Shown here piece by piece: positions 1 to 12,912 of a stretch of DNA of 64,000 nucleotides. Origin of the DNA: Chondrosia reniformis (Eukaryota > Porifera > Demospongiae > Chondrillida > Chondrillidae); contig OX359189.1 in assembly GCA_947172415.1 (NCBI GenBank), positions 22,501-86,500 of the forward strand, in the 5' to 3' direction. How positions within the stretch are numbered: position 1 is the first letter of the stretch; the number at the start of each line of letters is the position of its first letter. The position numbers were made by a program, and so were the translations under genes. The notes under the pieces were generated by a model. It did no database searches. It was not told the DNA's origin and saw only the letters and a program-made list of their open reading frames with translations.

Positions 1-3000
1 ATCTTTTCCTGCTTATCTGTTTGAATGCAGAGTTGTATCACATGACTGTCACATGCCCATAACAGGAGACTCTACCTGTCTTGAGTGCCACGACAATGTC
101 TCTAGAAAACTGTTCTTGCAGTTTGCTCTTCCCCTCTCCTCCCAACAAGGTCTCTGCAGCAGTCATCCCTTGCACCTCCCCCGAGTACCTGCTGCGAAGG
201 TGCAACTCTGTGCCTACCTGGTGGGTCTCCTTGAAGAGGAAGGTTGGTCCACTAGGCAGAGACTTAAGAAGAAGAAGAAGACATTCAAGAGGTGCCTCAG
301 ATGAACGGGCCAGGCTTACCACGAGGGGTTGATACAGTCCTGTGATTGAAACCTTTTCAAGCAACTGTTCAAAGGCCAAGCTCATACTGGGGTTGCCATG
401 GGAACCAAATGTTACCTTGGAACTTTGGGAGATATAACTCTAAAGTGTGAAAATGGCACTCAATTAATAACTGAATGTAATGGTTGACTGTGTAGTTTAC
501 TTGTAGCAGTGAGTTTGCTTCATGAGGAAACCGGTTTTTAGCCTTCTGAACACACTTGAGGATGACCTCCCCAAACTCTGCTAGAGCATCCAATCTCTGC
601 TGCTGGGTCTCCAGTTGAACAATGGATGACTGGACCATTCTACTGGCCCTCCCCTGGACCCTCCCGCCGGCTGCTATCAGCTCAGAACACACCTCCAGGG
701 TCTCTAGGAGACTACTGAGCAAAGCTGTGCTGATCCAGAGATAGGGAAAGCTTTCCATAAGCCTTGAGAGAGCACTGGATGCCAGTCTCCGAACAGCATG
801 GTTTAGATGAACACATTTCCGGATGAGGCTCCTAGCAGTGTCCTCCAGTTGGGCCATCCTTGGTCTCCCCAGAGGCTCCGTACTCATGTGCTGAATGTAT
901 TCATCAAGCAACTTCAGCACAATGAGGCAGAGGATGGACCAGACAGCCGGCTCCCTCTGCAAGCCCCTGTCCTCTAGGTAGAGGAAAATGGTGGAGAACT
1001 GCAGAGGATTGACCCTCAGTCGCATGTGCTCCAGGAGGAAGAGGGACTTGAGAAATGCACACTGTACAAAGGAGAGCTGATTGACCAGCTGTTCTGTGTC
1101 AGGTGCCTTCCCCAGCAGCTCCAGGAATTCAGCTTGTAGCTCAGAAAAGACTTTTGGTTGAGCAACCAGTGCATCTGCCACAAAGGAGAGTTCCAGGTCA
1201 AGGCCAAGGTAGTGATCCGCTCCATCTGAGAGGAGGTTGGGAGACTTGGCCGCCACGCTCCTCAGCTGCGCCTGCCACTGCTGAGGGACACTGGTGGTGC
1301 TCAGGCCAGACACGACAACGTACAACCAAAAGTCTCTGTAAAGACGAATGTTTGGCTTCTTCAGAGAAGGGATCCTTTGGAAGCTGTGGCACAGCATCTC
1401 CAACAGCAGGCCCACGTGGAACAGAGTGGAAGATGGCTGGAACAGTATAATGGATACTTTAAGGGATGGCATGCAGAGTTCATGCGATAGTATACAGAAT
1501 TCATGTGATAGTATGCAGAGTTCATGCAATAGTATACAGAGTTCATGCGATAGTATACAGAGTTCATGTGATAGTATACAGAATTCATGCTATAGTATGC
1601 AGAGTTCATGCGATAGTTCATGTGACAACATAAAGAGTTTTCAATGTACATTTTGCTGTGCAGAAGTACCTTAAAGGAGCCGCCATTGTCAGATGTCTGA
1701 GCTGCCCTGAAGCTACTTTGACCTTGTTTTATGAGAAAAGTGATAATTCTCTCAATAAATTCTTCCAAGGCATTGAGATTAACCATGTTCAGTGCAACGT
1801 GATTGAGCACATCAATGACTGAAGTGGCCAGCGGACTGTAACCTTTGGTCTGCCCGAGGGCCTCTTGGGAGGAGGCACCGTGAGGGTACTTCTTCTGCTG
1901 GTCGCTCAGGGCTGCTTCCATGAGAGTGTATAAGGTTGACAAGGCTTGCACATCCTAATATGGCAGCAAACACAAATGTGTCGTTCTGAGGATGTCTGGT
2001 TTACAATGAGTCACTCACTGAAGTGGCTGCAGCAATCCGACCAAGGGAGGCCAGCATTAACTTGTCCAGAACCAGATTGGTGCCAGTGCGAAAGAGCTGC
2101 TGATTGTATACAGTGAGAGCTGATTCCCAAATCTTTTGATGAGTTTGGAAGTGTAATGCAACCTTTTCCAAAATGAAAACTGTACACTTTTTGAGGATAT
2201 CACTATTCACAAGCTCAGAAACTCTTTGGGTCATTTGATGGATCAAACTTGACAGAAATGCAGGTACAAATTCATTATCATTTTTGTAGCCGATATCCAA
2301 CACACTGAAGCCATGAACAAGTACATTAACACACAAATATATCTACAGTTGCTACGCTGTATACTCACATGCATAGGGCATCAGAGAACTTGTTCTGGAG
2401 TTCCTTAAACACTTCGTGACGATGAATAACAACTCCATCCGTAAGATTTACTTCAGAAGTCACAGACGATCTTCTCTCCCTGGACTCTTCGGCTTCCATG
2501 TGCAAACTTAGAAACAGGTTTGAGGAGAGGAAGTTCCGGAGTACTCGAAGGGCTTGGCTGAAATGAAAGATAAAGATCTCATGACACACCCCCAGCTCTC
2601 CAGATCTCATGACACACCCCCAGGCCCTACAGACACACCCCCAGCTCTCCAGATCTCATGACACACCCCAGGGCCCTACAGACACACCCCCAGGCCCTAC
2701 AGATACACCCCAGGGCTCTCCAGATACACCCCAGGGCCCTACAGATACACCCCAGGGCCCTACAGACACACCCCCAGGCCCTACAGATACACCCCAGGGC
2801 TCTCCAGATTACGTGACTAACCTTGCTAGGCTCTCCTGGTGCTTGACTAAAGTGACAATGCTGTCAATGCAGAATATTCTAAAGTGTGTTGTGACTACAG
2901 CAGGTTTACTGGTGAAGGCTACCAACATAGCAGCCAATCGTCTAAAAGCATCTTCAATGTCTGCAACAGTGAGAAATGAGCCGGCTACAGGAGGTCAACA

Positions 3001-4536
3001 CACACAACAGGAATGGTACCTGATGGGATGATGGATGTGTGGGCGTATATACTGGTCAGCAGTCCAGTGATCCTGATCATCACATAGAGGTGGTCCAACC
3101 CTTTCTTGTGGTAGTCCATCTGACCAACTTCGTGGCCACTCCTCCTCAAATGCTGCTCCACCTCTTTCCGAACAGAGATCAACAAGGACTTGCCTATACA
3201 GAGAACATCACATCACCATGACAACAGGACACTTTTGAGGGAATAATAATGTACTTGGCTGAGAACTGCAGAGAACCTGCTGGAACCCACTCAGCAGAGC
3301 GTACTGTAAGAACTGCTGCACTCGTCTGTAGGAGCAGTGCATCTGAACAGTGTCACACGCCTGAACACACACCAGAAAAGGTCACAGTACACACACACAA
3401 CATATTACCTTCTGCCCTTACCATGTTGTACTGCATCACCTTGGCCTCCAGCACCTGTAGACATTGAGCACTGCACCCACTGGTGACCTAGTTAAGCAAC
3501 CATCATTCAGTTAGAACATACAGTGCCGGTAGCAGACCTCTGTGTAGCAAGGCCTCACCATTTGGTAGAGGTCACTTATAAATGTTTCCTTGAATTTCAG
3601 TGGAACTGCAAATTTTGTTAAAAAGTCTTCTTTTTCTGGAGTTAGATCTTCTCCAATGTTGACCATTTTGTCATTCCTAGAGACCACAAACTCATCGAAA
3701 GCACACATCAGGTGGGCAGATGGCTGGAGGAAGGAACTACTAAACACACTTCTCAGCTTGGTAACTCGCTCCTCCGGAGTACTCCTCAGTGCCCACATCA
3801 ACCCAACCAGGCTGGGGAGCACCTCACGGGCCACACACCCTGGGGGAGGAGGTACTCGTTCATCAGACTAGCCGATGTGACTCCAGGTTGGCACTCACCT
3901 TCGTTCAGGTTTGCAAGGTTAGCTAAATGTTTTGAATACTCTTGCAAAACTCTACACAGGGCTGCACAGACTTTGCTAGAGATGCCATCAGAAATGGTTG
4001 CCAGGGAAACCAAAATGAGAGTTAGCTGCTGTGTAAAGTGCTCTGCAATTGGTCCATGTGACCTAACACTTGCCTCCACAGACTCCGCCCACTGTGCCGT
4101 TGGCAGGCATTCACACAACTTCAACAGGTAAGTCAAGATGTGATCGGAAAATTGCTAAACACAAATCAATTACATAAGACATTGGATATCCAAGACATTC
4201 ATACGCATGTACGGAGATTGGTACATGAGTTTATCTATAGTATACGGAAATCCCGCTCCATATTACCTTCAATTGTGTCTTCAGCGCAAACAGTCCGAGC
4301 GCGATGACTCCAGCTTGGTGCCTGTCGTTTAGCACTTGTGTCTTCTTCGTCAAATCCGGGCATACACTGAACAGTTGTTTGACCTGAAAAGGATATTCGC
4401 TGTCACCGTCACTGACGCGCTTAGTTAGAGGACGTACCTTGTCCCAGGGGGGAACGGGGAGCTCCGACAGACCGAGAGCGAGTCCATTCAAGGACTTGGA
4501 AAGAAACTTGAACGAATCACACACAAAACCATTCAT
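1..4536 (-). CDS. PI4KA: Phosphatidylinositol 4-kinase alpha (PI4KIII-alpha), N-terminal part; gene cut by window start
   Basis: Lipid kinase that makes PI4P at the plasma membrane; only the N-terminal helical solenoid is in the window and the kinase domain lies beyond base 1. Matches to the family include a RH.AGVIALGLF block after the first intron, RDFWLY followed by AAKSPNLL near 1220-1330, and LRSRYSGEVQGM near 140-200. The ATG at 4536 is chosen because the upstream in-frame codon at 4566 is GTG. Many short introns: one of 60 bp at 441-500, and one of about 54 bp near 4384-4437 that has no stop and can be mistaken for coding. Two introns are enlarged by minisatellites (1452-1622, 2585-2812). 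The gene starts 41 bp downstream of the MORN1 stop codon on the same strand. Exon boundaries are my reading of splice signals. Confidence 0.9.
1452..1622. repeat. Minisatellite, about 21-bp unit, PI4KA intron
   Basis: About eight copies of a unit built around AGAGTTCATGCGATAGTATA, varying at a few positions. It fills most of the intron between the exon ending near 1671 (donor GTACTTCTGC on the minus strand) and the one beginning near 1440. Not coding. Confidence 0.9.
2585..2812. repeat. Minisatellite, about 20-bp unit, PI4KA intron
   Basis: Degenerate tandem copies built from CTACAGACACACCCCCAGGC and CTCCAGATACACCCCAGGG variants. Lies between a minus-strand donor near 2820 and an acceptor near 2558. 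Confidence 0.85.
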
Positions 4537-4577
4537 CTCTTCCCGAGCGCCATTTTTGTGACGCACAAATACAATAT

Positions 4578-6750
<2,173 letters not shown>

Positions 6751-6855
6751 ATTTAATTTCCATGACAACTTACCGTACCGAAATGATTACGCAATGGTAT
6801 AGGAGAATTGATCATGAACGTTAACATTATTGAATTACACAAAACTACTGAACAA

Positions 6856-9800
6856 CTAAATTTGTCTTTGGCAAAATTTGATTGCAGCAATGTTGAACCC
6901 AATTCTCTTCTGCAGACAAAATAGAATATCAGTTAAACCAAACTGGACTACGTACATCTGCAGAGAACAGCATACCTTGTACTCTGTCAGTAGAGAGAGA
7001 GACTCCTGGAGCTCTTGGAACAACAATGTCAAACTTGTAGTAGCAACAATTTGTTTATGATTGATTCTATCATCAGTTGTGAGGTAAGAGGGAGGTACTG
7101 TTAGGTGGGCGGGGGAGGTTTGGTGAGTTTGACTTACTTGAGCAAGTAGAATAAGCACCGGCTTGTCATCTCAATCTCCCAACCATTCTACAGATACACC
7201 AGAAACACATGTTCCATATCGCATTACAGGTTAACTGAGACATGTTTTATAAAATGGTTTCATTAATGTATGCAATGACATTAACATTGAGTTTAACTAA
7301 CAGAAATCCATGTCTTCAGTAGTTGGACAAGATCATAGACATACGAGAAAGGAATTTGCAGGAGAGCCCCTTCCAAATCACTTGTACTGATCCGCTTGAA
7401 TACTTGCAAAACATACTGTTCAACCTAATATTGAGACTTTACATAAGTATCAGCTACACCACAGGGGGGGAGCTACACAACAGGGGGGCAGCTACACCAC
7501 GGGGGGGCAGCTACACAACAGGGGGGCAGCTACACAACAGGGGGGCAGCTACACCACATGGGGGCAGCTACACCACAGGGGGGAGCTACACCACAGGGGG
7601 GGAGCTACACCACAGGGGGGAGCTACACCACAGGGGGGGGAGCTACACCACAGGGGGGGAGCTACACCACAGGGGGGGAGCTACACCACAGGGGGGGAGC
7701 TACACCACATGGCAGCTACACACTCACACTTTGACACTGACTTGCTACAATGACAGGATCCATAGGAGGTGCAATCTAAATAGAAATTAACATTCTAAAG
7801 CAACCATTGTTTCACTAACTGTCACGGACTCACTGCTTTACTGCTAGCTTTATACTCGCTCAACTTGGCAGACTCTGCTCTGTACAGCTCCATACATTCT
7901 GTAATGCGCTCCACCTATATGTGCACATTTAACATCTAACTCTCTCGTACATGAGAACAGAGGTCCTTACAGCTTGTATGGTGTGCTCTGTGGGAATGGC
8001 TGCAGTATTTGAGGTGGTCTACAGAGGAGAACAGCACTGTGAACTGCACTAAACTTGATAGTCCCTTGGATTACCTTCCTGTTCATTGAAGAGAGCAGTT
8101 CTTCATTGAGGACTGCTTCCGTCTCCTTATCTTGCTCTTCAGACAAAACTAAAATCTCATCACTTCTGTTCCAAATCCTCAATGAACAGTCATGTGACCC
8201 AGTTACCTTGGCAACACAACTAGTACTATCAATAGAGAATAACTACATTTCTCCCTATAAAACTTACAATTGAATCTCCATCATGACTCACTGCCAGACA
8301 CCACACATCACCATGGTGACCCTGTACAGCACATGGTGCATTAGGCAGTGCCATACAAAGCAGTCATGTAGGAACAAACTTGTAACGAGTCAATTCTCTG
8401 AAAGTTATCAACATCCCAGAACTTGACTGTCTTATCTTTGCTAGCCGAAAACACTAAATGTGTGTTTGGTACAAACTGGAGCGCCATGATGCTGCTGTCG
8501 TGAGCAAAGATGGAGCGGTGGCAGTCTCCATAGTCCAGACCCCAAATCTTAATGTTCTTGTCGGCAGAACCACTGACTAGCAAGGTACTATCCTACAGGT
8601 GAGCAGACATGGTAACCATGGCAACCATTGGACAGTGAGAAGCCTTACTGATGAAATATCCAGGCAAAGTACTGGTAGCCTATGCCCATATAAGGAAAAA
8701 CAGAACTGCAAAAAGTACAAAAATAGCTACTTTGCTGTTTGCACAAAGTATATACAGTATTTGGTGTTGGAAGGTCCTCCTCACAACAGTCATACCTTTA
8801 AAGAGTCACAGTAGAAGAGCTTAACTGTGGAATCCAATAGTGCCACTGCCAAATGTTTGCTGTTTGGGCTAAAATGAGAGAATTGGCAAGGTGAGGGCAG
8901 GGGAGGGTGTGGTTAGGGAGGGGGGTGTGGTTAGGTAGAGTGTCTTACGAATGCTTAAGAGCAAGAACATCTCCAGTCATTTTTAATGTACGCTTTAGTA
9001 CAGCTTTGAGTAACTTGTGTTGCAGCGAGCCATTCTTCACTGAAGAGAGTTCAAAATCCCAAAACTTGACATCGCTGTCAGCACTGCCAGTAACAAATCC
9101 AGTCTGTAAGATTGAAACACACTTGTACAGGGCAAAGCATGATAATGAAAGGGGCTTACTCGATCTGGTTTGATGTCCAAAGCCCACACACTCTGAGAAT
9201 GTGATTCTAAAGTGTCAATTAAACTCAAAGTTCCTAAATCAAACATTTCCACCTTTCCACTCTACAGTAGGGAGGTAGAGAGGATGGATGGGAGGATGGA
9301 TGGATGGGTGGATGGATGGGTGGGTGGATGTATGATGTATGTACCTTACAGCCCACAAGAAGGTACTTGTTGCCGGGTACAAAGGCAGAGCAGAGTGCAT
9401 AACTTGCGGAGAAACTGGCAACGCTCTGAAGACTTGTCCTGTCCCAAATGTGAATCTTGTTTGATGAACCAGAAGCAATTAGGCAGTCATCAGAGCTAAA
9501 GGCCACAGTCCTGACGTCATCAGGATGAGCCGGGGCGTTCAGCTTCAGTGACAACTGCATTTCTACACTGGACTTGCTAACTGCCAAAGTCCAGAGGAAA
9601 ACTTCATTGCTTGCCAGACACAACAGAACCTAAAGGATAGCAAGGAGCTGATAATGCCACCACAACCATTTCATTTCCCCTTACTTGAATCTCATTTGAC
9701 ATTTGCTTATTCAGTAAACTGATACTCCTAATGAAAAGAGGATCGACTGAGGTCAGTGCTTGCAGTACATGTGAGCGCTAACGAGTACTTTATCTTGGCA

Positions 9801-11365
9801 GGACACTTGAGAGGAGGCGACTTGACAATCTCATCTTCTAATGAAAGCTGCTTCACCTTTAACTGATAAGCAGAGACTTCAAGTAGGCTGTGCTCAGCTG
9901 TGCTCAGTGGACTCACCTTTACTGCCTTCCGAGCCTTCTTTAGTCTCTTCTTGTTCAGAACACTCAACTCTTCCTCCGTCCGAACAATAAACGGTTCCAC
10001 TGAACTGCTGGTGGTGTGACAGAGCAGCAGTCGACTCGACACATCTGCCTTGAGGTTAATAACACGGTCATGTGACATCTTCCTCACAGTCCCAAGGTAG
10101 CTACACGAGATAGGCTGGTCCTGAGAATGGAACAGATCTACCCTTAGACACATTAATAAGTGGAATACATTACGACTCACAGCCGCTTTTCTCTTTGCTT
10201 CATTGCCACTCTTTATGTCACCTTCAACGTCACCATCACCATCACCATCACCATCACGGCCAGCTTCTTTGCACAACTGATACACTCTCAAATCACAATT
10301 TGATGAACCAGTAATCAAGCGAGTACAATCCTTTAATATTTCAAAGGACCACACCTACAGAAAGAGGTCCTTAACAGCAAGCTTGGATTGTATGACAGAC
10401 ACAAACTTCAGATCGATGGTCCACAATCGTATGAAAACAGTGCTGCGTATCCAGATCCCAAAACTTGACAAATGAATCCTTTGAACTACAGGGTGAGGGT
10501 GATAGTGAGGGTGAAGGTGAAGGTGATAGTGAGGGTGATAGTGAGGGTGAGTGAGGGTGATAGTGAAGGTGATAGTGAGGGTGATAGTGAGGGTGAGTGA
10601 GGGTGATAGTGAAGGTGATAGTGAGGGTGATAGTGAGGGTGATAGTGAAGGTGATAGTGAGGGTGAGTGAGGGTGATAGTGAAGGTGATAGTGAGGGTGA
10701 GTGAGGGTGATAGTGAGGGTGATAGTGAGGGCGAGGGTGAGGGTGATAGTGAAGGTGATAGTGAGGGTGATAGTGAAGGTGATTGGGGTGAAGTAGACCT
10801 TGTGACAAGTATATTTTGTTGGGCAAGAGAAATTGAAGTGATAGCTGCTTTGTGTCCAATCAGTTTGTACAGTCCAGCATCATTCAGTATATCCCAAAGA
10901 GCCACACAGCCATCCTGACCTCCGGACACTAGAACTGCACTGCTCCCATCGAACAAAAGGCAGTTTACAGCAGATTTGTGACCTCTACAGCAAATATGAC
11001 ATATCTTATGTGAGACATATGAGATCAACTATGGGAGGAACAATTTACTTTAAAACGACGCGAGCTGAGTTGTCTGAGGAAGAGAGGTCCCACAACGCAA
11101 TGCTACCCGACTCGTGCCCAACTGCTAAAATACTGTAGGTGCTGCAGCAAGTCAAGGCGGTCACTTGACCCTCTTCTCCGAACAGCACACGCTCACACTC
11201 GTGGGTCCTCAAATTCCATAAGGCGACGTTGTCCAGTGCAGGAACTACTGCAGTTGGATGAGAATCATCTTCTCTCAAGAGCGCACAACAGTTCCTCTTG
11301 CTGCAAGCAATACCAAATGTTCTTCCACAATATTTCTGATACTGCTTCGCCATTTTACTCGCCAT
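6856..11365 (-). CDS. WDR3: WD-repeat protein 3 (Dip2/Utp12), ribosome biogenesis
   Basis: Nucleolar component of the small-subunit processome, built from two WD40 propellers plus a C-terminal Utp12 domain. Visible: an N-terminal propeller (WNLRTHECERVLFGEEGQV; GHESGSIALWDL; SGGQDGCVALWDI; FWDLDTQHCFHTI), a charged lysine-rich linker near 9870-9960, a second propeller (SADKNIKIWGLDYGDCH; VTGSADSDVKFWDFEL) and a C-terminal helix block ending IGFNIAAIKF. Introns are numerous; three carry repeats. Two in-frame ATGs at 11365 and 11353 both lie in AAAATGGCG; the first is used here. The stop is 105 bp from the MORN1 start. Divergent from the TMEM35-like gene with 26 bp between starts. Confidence 0.94.
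7457..7712. repeat. Minisatellite, 17-19-bp unit, WDR3 intron
   Basis: About 15 copies of a unit like GGGGGGAGCTACACCACA, with variable G-run length typical of slippage. The G-rich strand could form G-quadruplexes. Lies within an intron near the 3' end of WDR3. Confidence 0.9.
9272..9333. repeat. GGAT-type simple repeat, WDR3 intron
   Basis: Interrupted GGAT/GGGT microsatellite between WD-repeat exons. Confidence 0.85.
10490..10790. repeat. GATAGTGAGGGT-type minisatellite, WDR3 intron
   Basis: Tandem and higher-order arrangement of GATAGTGAGGGT and GATAGTGAAGGT blocks with occasional GAGTGAGGGT insertions. Splits the exon encoding DLDTQHCF from the preceding propeller exon. Produces long spurious ORFs in several frames. 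Confidence 0.9.
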
Positions 11366-11391
11366 TTTGCAATCGTGTGCTGCACCTTAAA
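11366..11391. promoter_or_regulatory. Bidirectional promoter core, WDR3 / TMEM35-like
   Basis: Only 26 bp separate the two opposed start codons. On the minus strand AAAATGGCG occurs twice and on the plus strand AAAATGGC once, resembling the YY1/TISU initiator of genes with very short leaders. Promoter function is inferred from geometry. Confidence 0.5.
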
Positions 11392-11888
11392 ATGGCTTCC
11401 TTGAAAGGGATCGTTCTGCAGGTAGTGACCTTCCTTCTGATTTTCATCTTTACGATGGCAGGACTACTCAAGTTGACTTCAGCAGTAAATGCAGATGTTC
11501 ATAATGAAATGGTAATTCTGATCCAGCGTATGTTAATTTCAATACTCACTTGCGTGGGTGTACATTGTATCTGCAGAAGGACAACTTTAGAAGCTTTGCC
11601 CGCATATGGCCTCTGGCGCCACTGCGATTTGATCCAGACTTGTACAGGATCGCTGTGGGATGCAGTGAGCTAGTCTGCTCCGTACTGCTCTTTCTGGGGG
11701 ACAGAAAAGCAAAGACGACAGCGAATGTGGCTCTCATTGTCATCTTGATTGGAGCAGCCTACACTCATTGGGCAGTTGGAGATCCTCTGGAGAAGATGGT
11801 CCCAGCTATCGTGTGCCTGTCTCTCTGTATTCTTCGCCTCTATCTCCGTGGACACAACTCTGTGGAGCTGAAAATCAAAATCAAATAA
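11392..11888 (+). CDS. TMEM35-family (NACHO-like, DoxX-like) four-helix membrane protein
   Basis: Two exons: 11392-11511 encodes 40 residues, an intron runs 11512-11576, and 11577-11888 completes a protein of 143 residues. Features: N-terminal hydrophobic helix, then GLLKLTSAVNADVHNEM, then FDPDLYRIAVGCSELVCSV, a TM helix, and HWAVGDPLEKMVPAIV followed by a last TM and a basic tail. The KLT motif, the GxxEL motif and VGDPL are shared with vertebrate TMEM35A/B. TMEM35A (NACHO) is an ER chaperone for nicotinic acetylcholine receptors; TMEM35B is less known. Which paralogue this represents cannot be settled here. MRPS11 follows 72 bp downstream on the same strand. Confidence 0.78.
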
Positions 11889-11960
11889 TTCTGTGCAATA
11901 TAGATTATTGATTTGACGACAGAAAATATCGATAATTTTATTTTATTTTTCATAGTTAAA

Positions 11961-12660
11961 ATGGCGTTCCATCGTATCGATCATGAAATAGCTCCACTAC
12001 TATGGAGTGCATTTAAGCGAACGTTTAGTGTGGCGTCGCGAGTGGAGCTAAATGATTCGCACATCATTCACGTAAAAGCGACGCAAAACAACACGATATG
12101 TACGGTCACTGAATCTACAGGTTAGTCTAGTAGACCTTGGTCATCACCAAGTGTCAGTGAAGTGCACATATATACCATGTTCCGTAGGACGCGTTCTGTG
12201 TTGGGCCTCCGCCGTAAGTTTAAACACAGGTCAGTCACGTGATATTGTCTGCTACTTTAGTGTGTCTCTGTAGGGATCAGCCGGTTTCAAACACGCAAGA
12301 CGGGGAACAACATTTGCTGCTGAATCAGCAGGAGCTGCAACAGCAGAGGTAAATTGATATGTCACGTGAACATCACGTGGACCTTTACATTGCATATATG
12401 TACATGCAAGTTGTATGTGCACAATTTGTAGAAAGCTAGAGCATTAGGAATAACAGAGGCTCATGTTCAAATAAAAGGATTTGGAAAAGGTCGAACTGTG
12501 AGTTTGACTTTATGAAAAGTGTCACCTTGCTTTGAATAATCTGTACTTGTAGTCATCTGTCAAGGGTTTGCAAGATGGAGGACTGACTATTTTGTCCCTC
12601 ACTGATGTGACACCGATACCGCACAATGGGTGCAAGCCACGAAAGGCAAGGAGATTATAA
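11961..12660 (+). CDS. MRPS11: Mitochondrial small ribosomal subunit protein uS11m (S11)
   Basis: Five short exons: 11961-12120, about 12188-12213, then exons near 12274-12350, 12432-12500 and 12553-12660. The spliced product contains [13 protein letters not shown], then [25 protein letters not shown], and ends [19 protein letters not shown], the diagnostic uS11 C terminus that binds the 16S/12S platform region. The start lies in TTAAAATGGCG. The N-terminal extension before the S11 fold is short, so the mitochondrial targeting peptide may be minimal. Gene order with the TMEM35-like gene is head-to-tail. Confidence 0.94.
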
Positions 12661-12912
12661 CAGCAGCTAGTGCTAACTGCAAACCATTTGTCTAGTACTA
12701 ATTAAATACTTTACAAAGTGTCGCAGTTGTGTAGTGTTCATGTTGTGCAGGTGCACTTGTATGGAATGTGGGGAATGTATTCAGTCATTATACACAAGTA
12801 CACTGCCCACATCCAAGTCATTCAATTAATAATAAATATAATTAATATTATAATTGTTTGAAATTATATAAAACACTGATCAAAATTAAGTGAAGAATGG
12901 AATACTATTACT

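Noticed and set aside
4536-4566. Extended PI4KA N terminus starting at 4566
   Set aside because: The upstream initiator is GTG, not expected for a nuclear animal gene; the ATG at 4536 is preferred.
8641-8665. CTGATGAAA sequence resembling a hammerhead ribozyme core
   Set aside because: No second GAAA strand or flanking stems at the right spacing.
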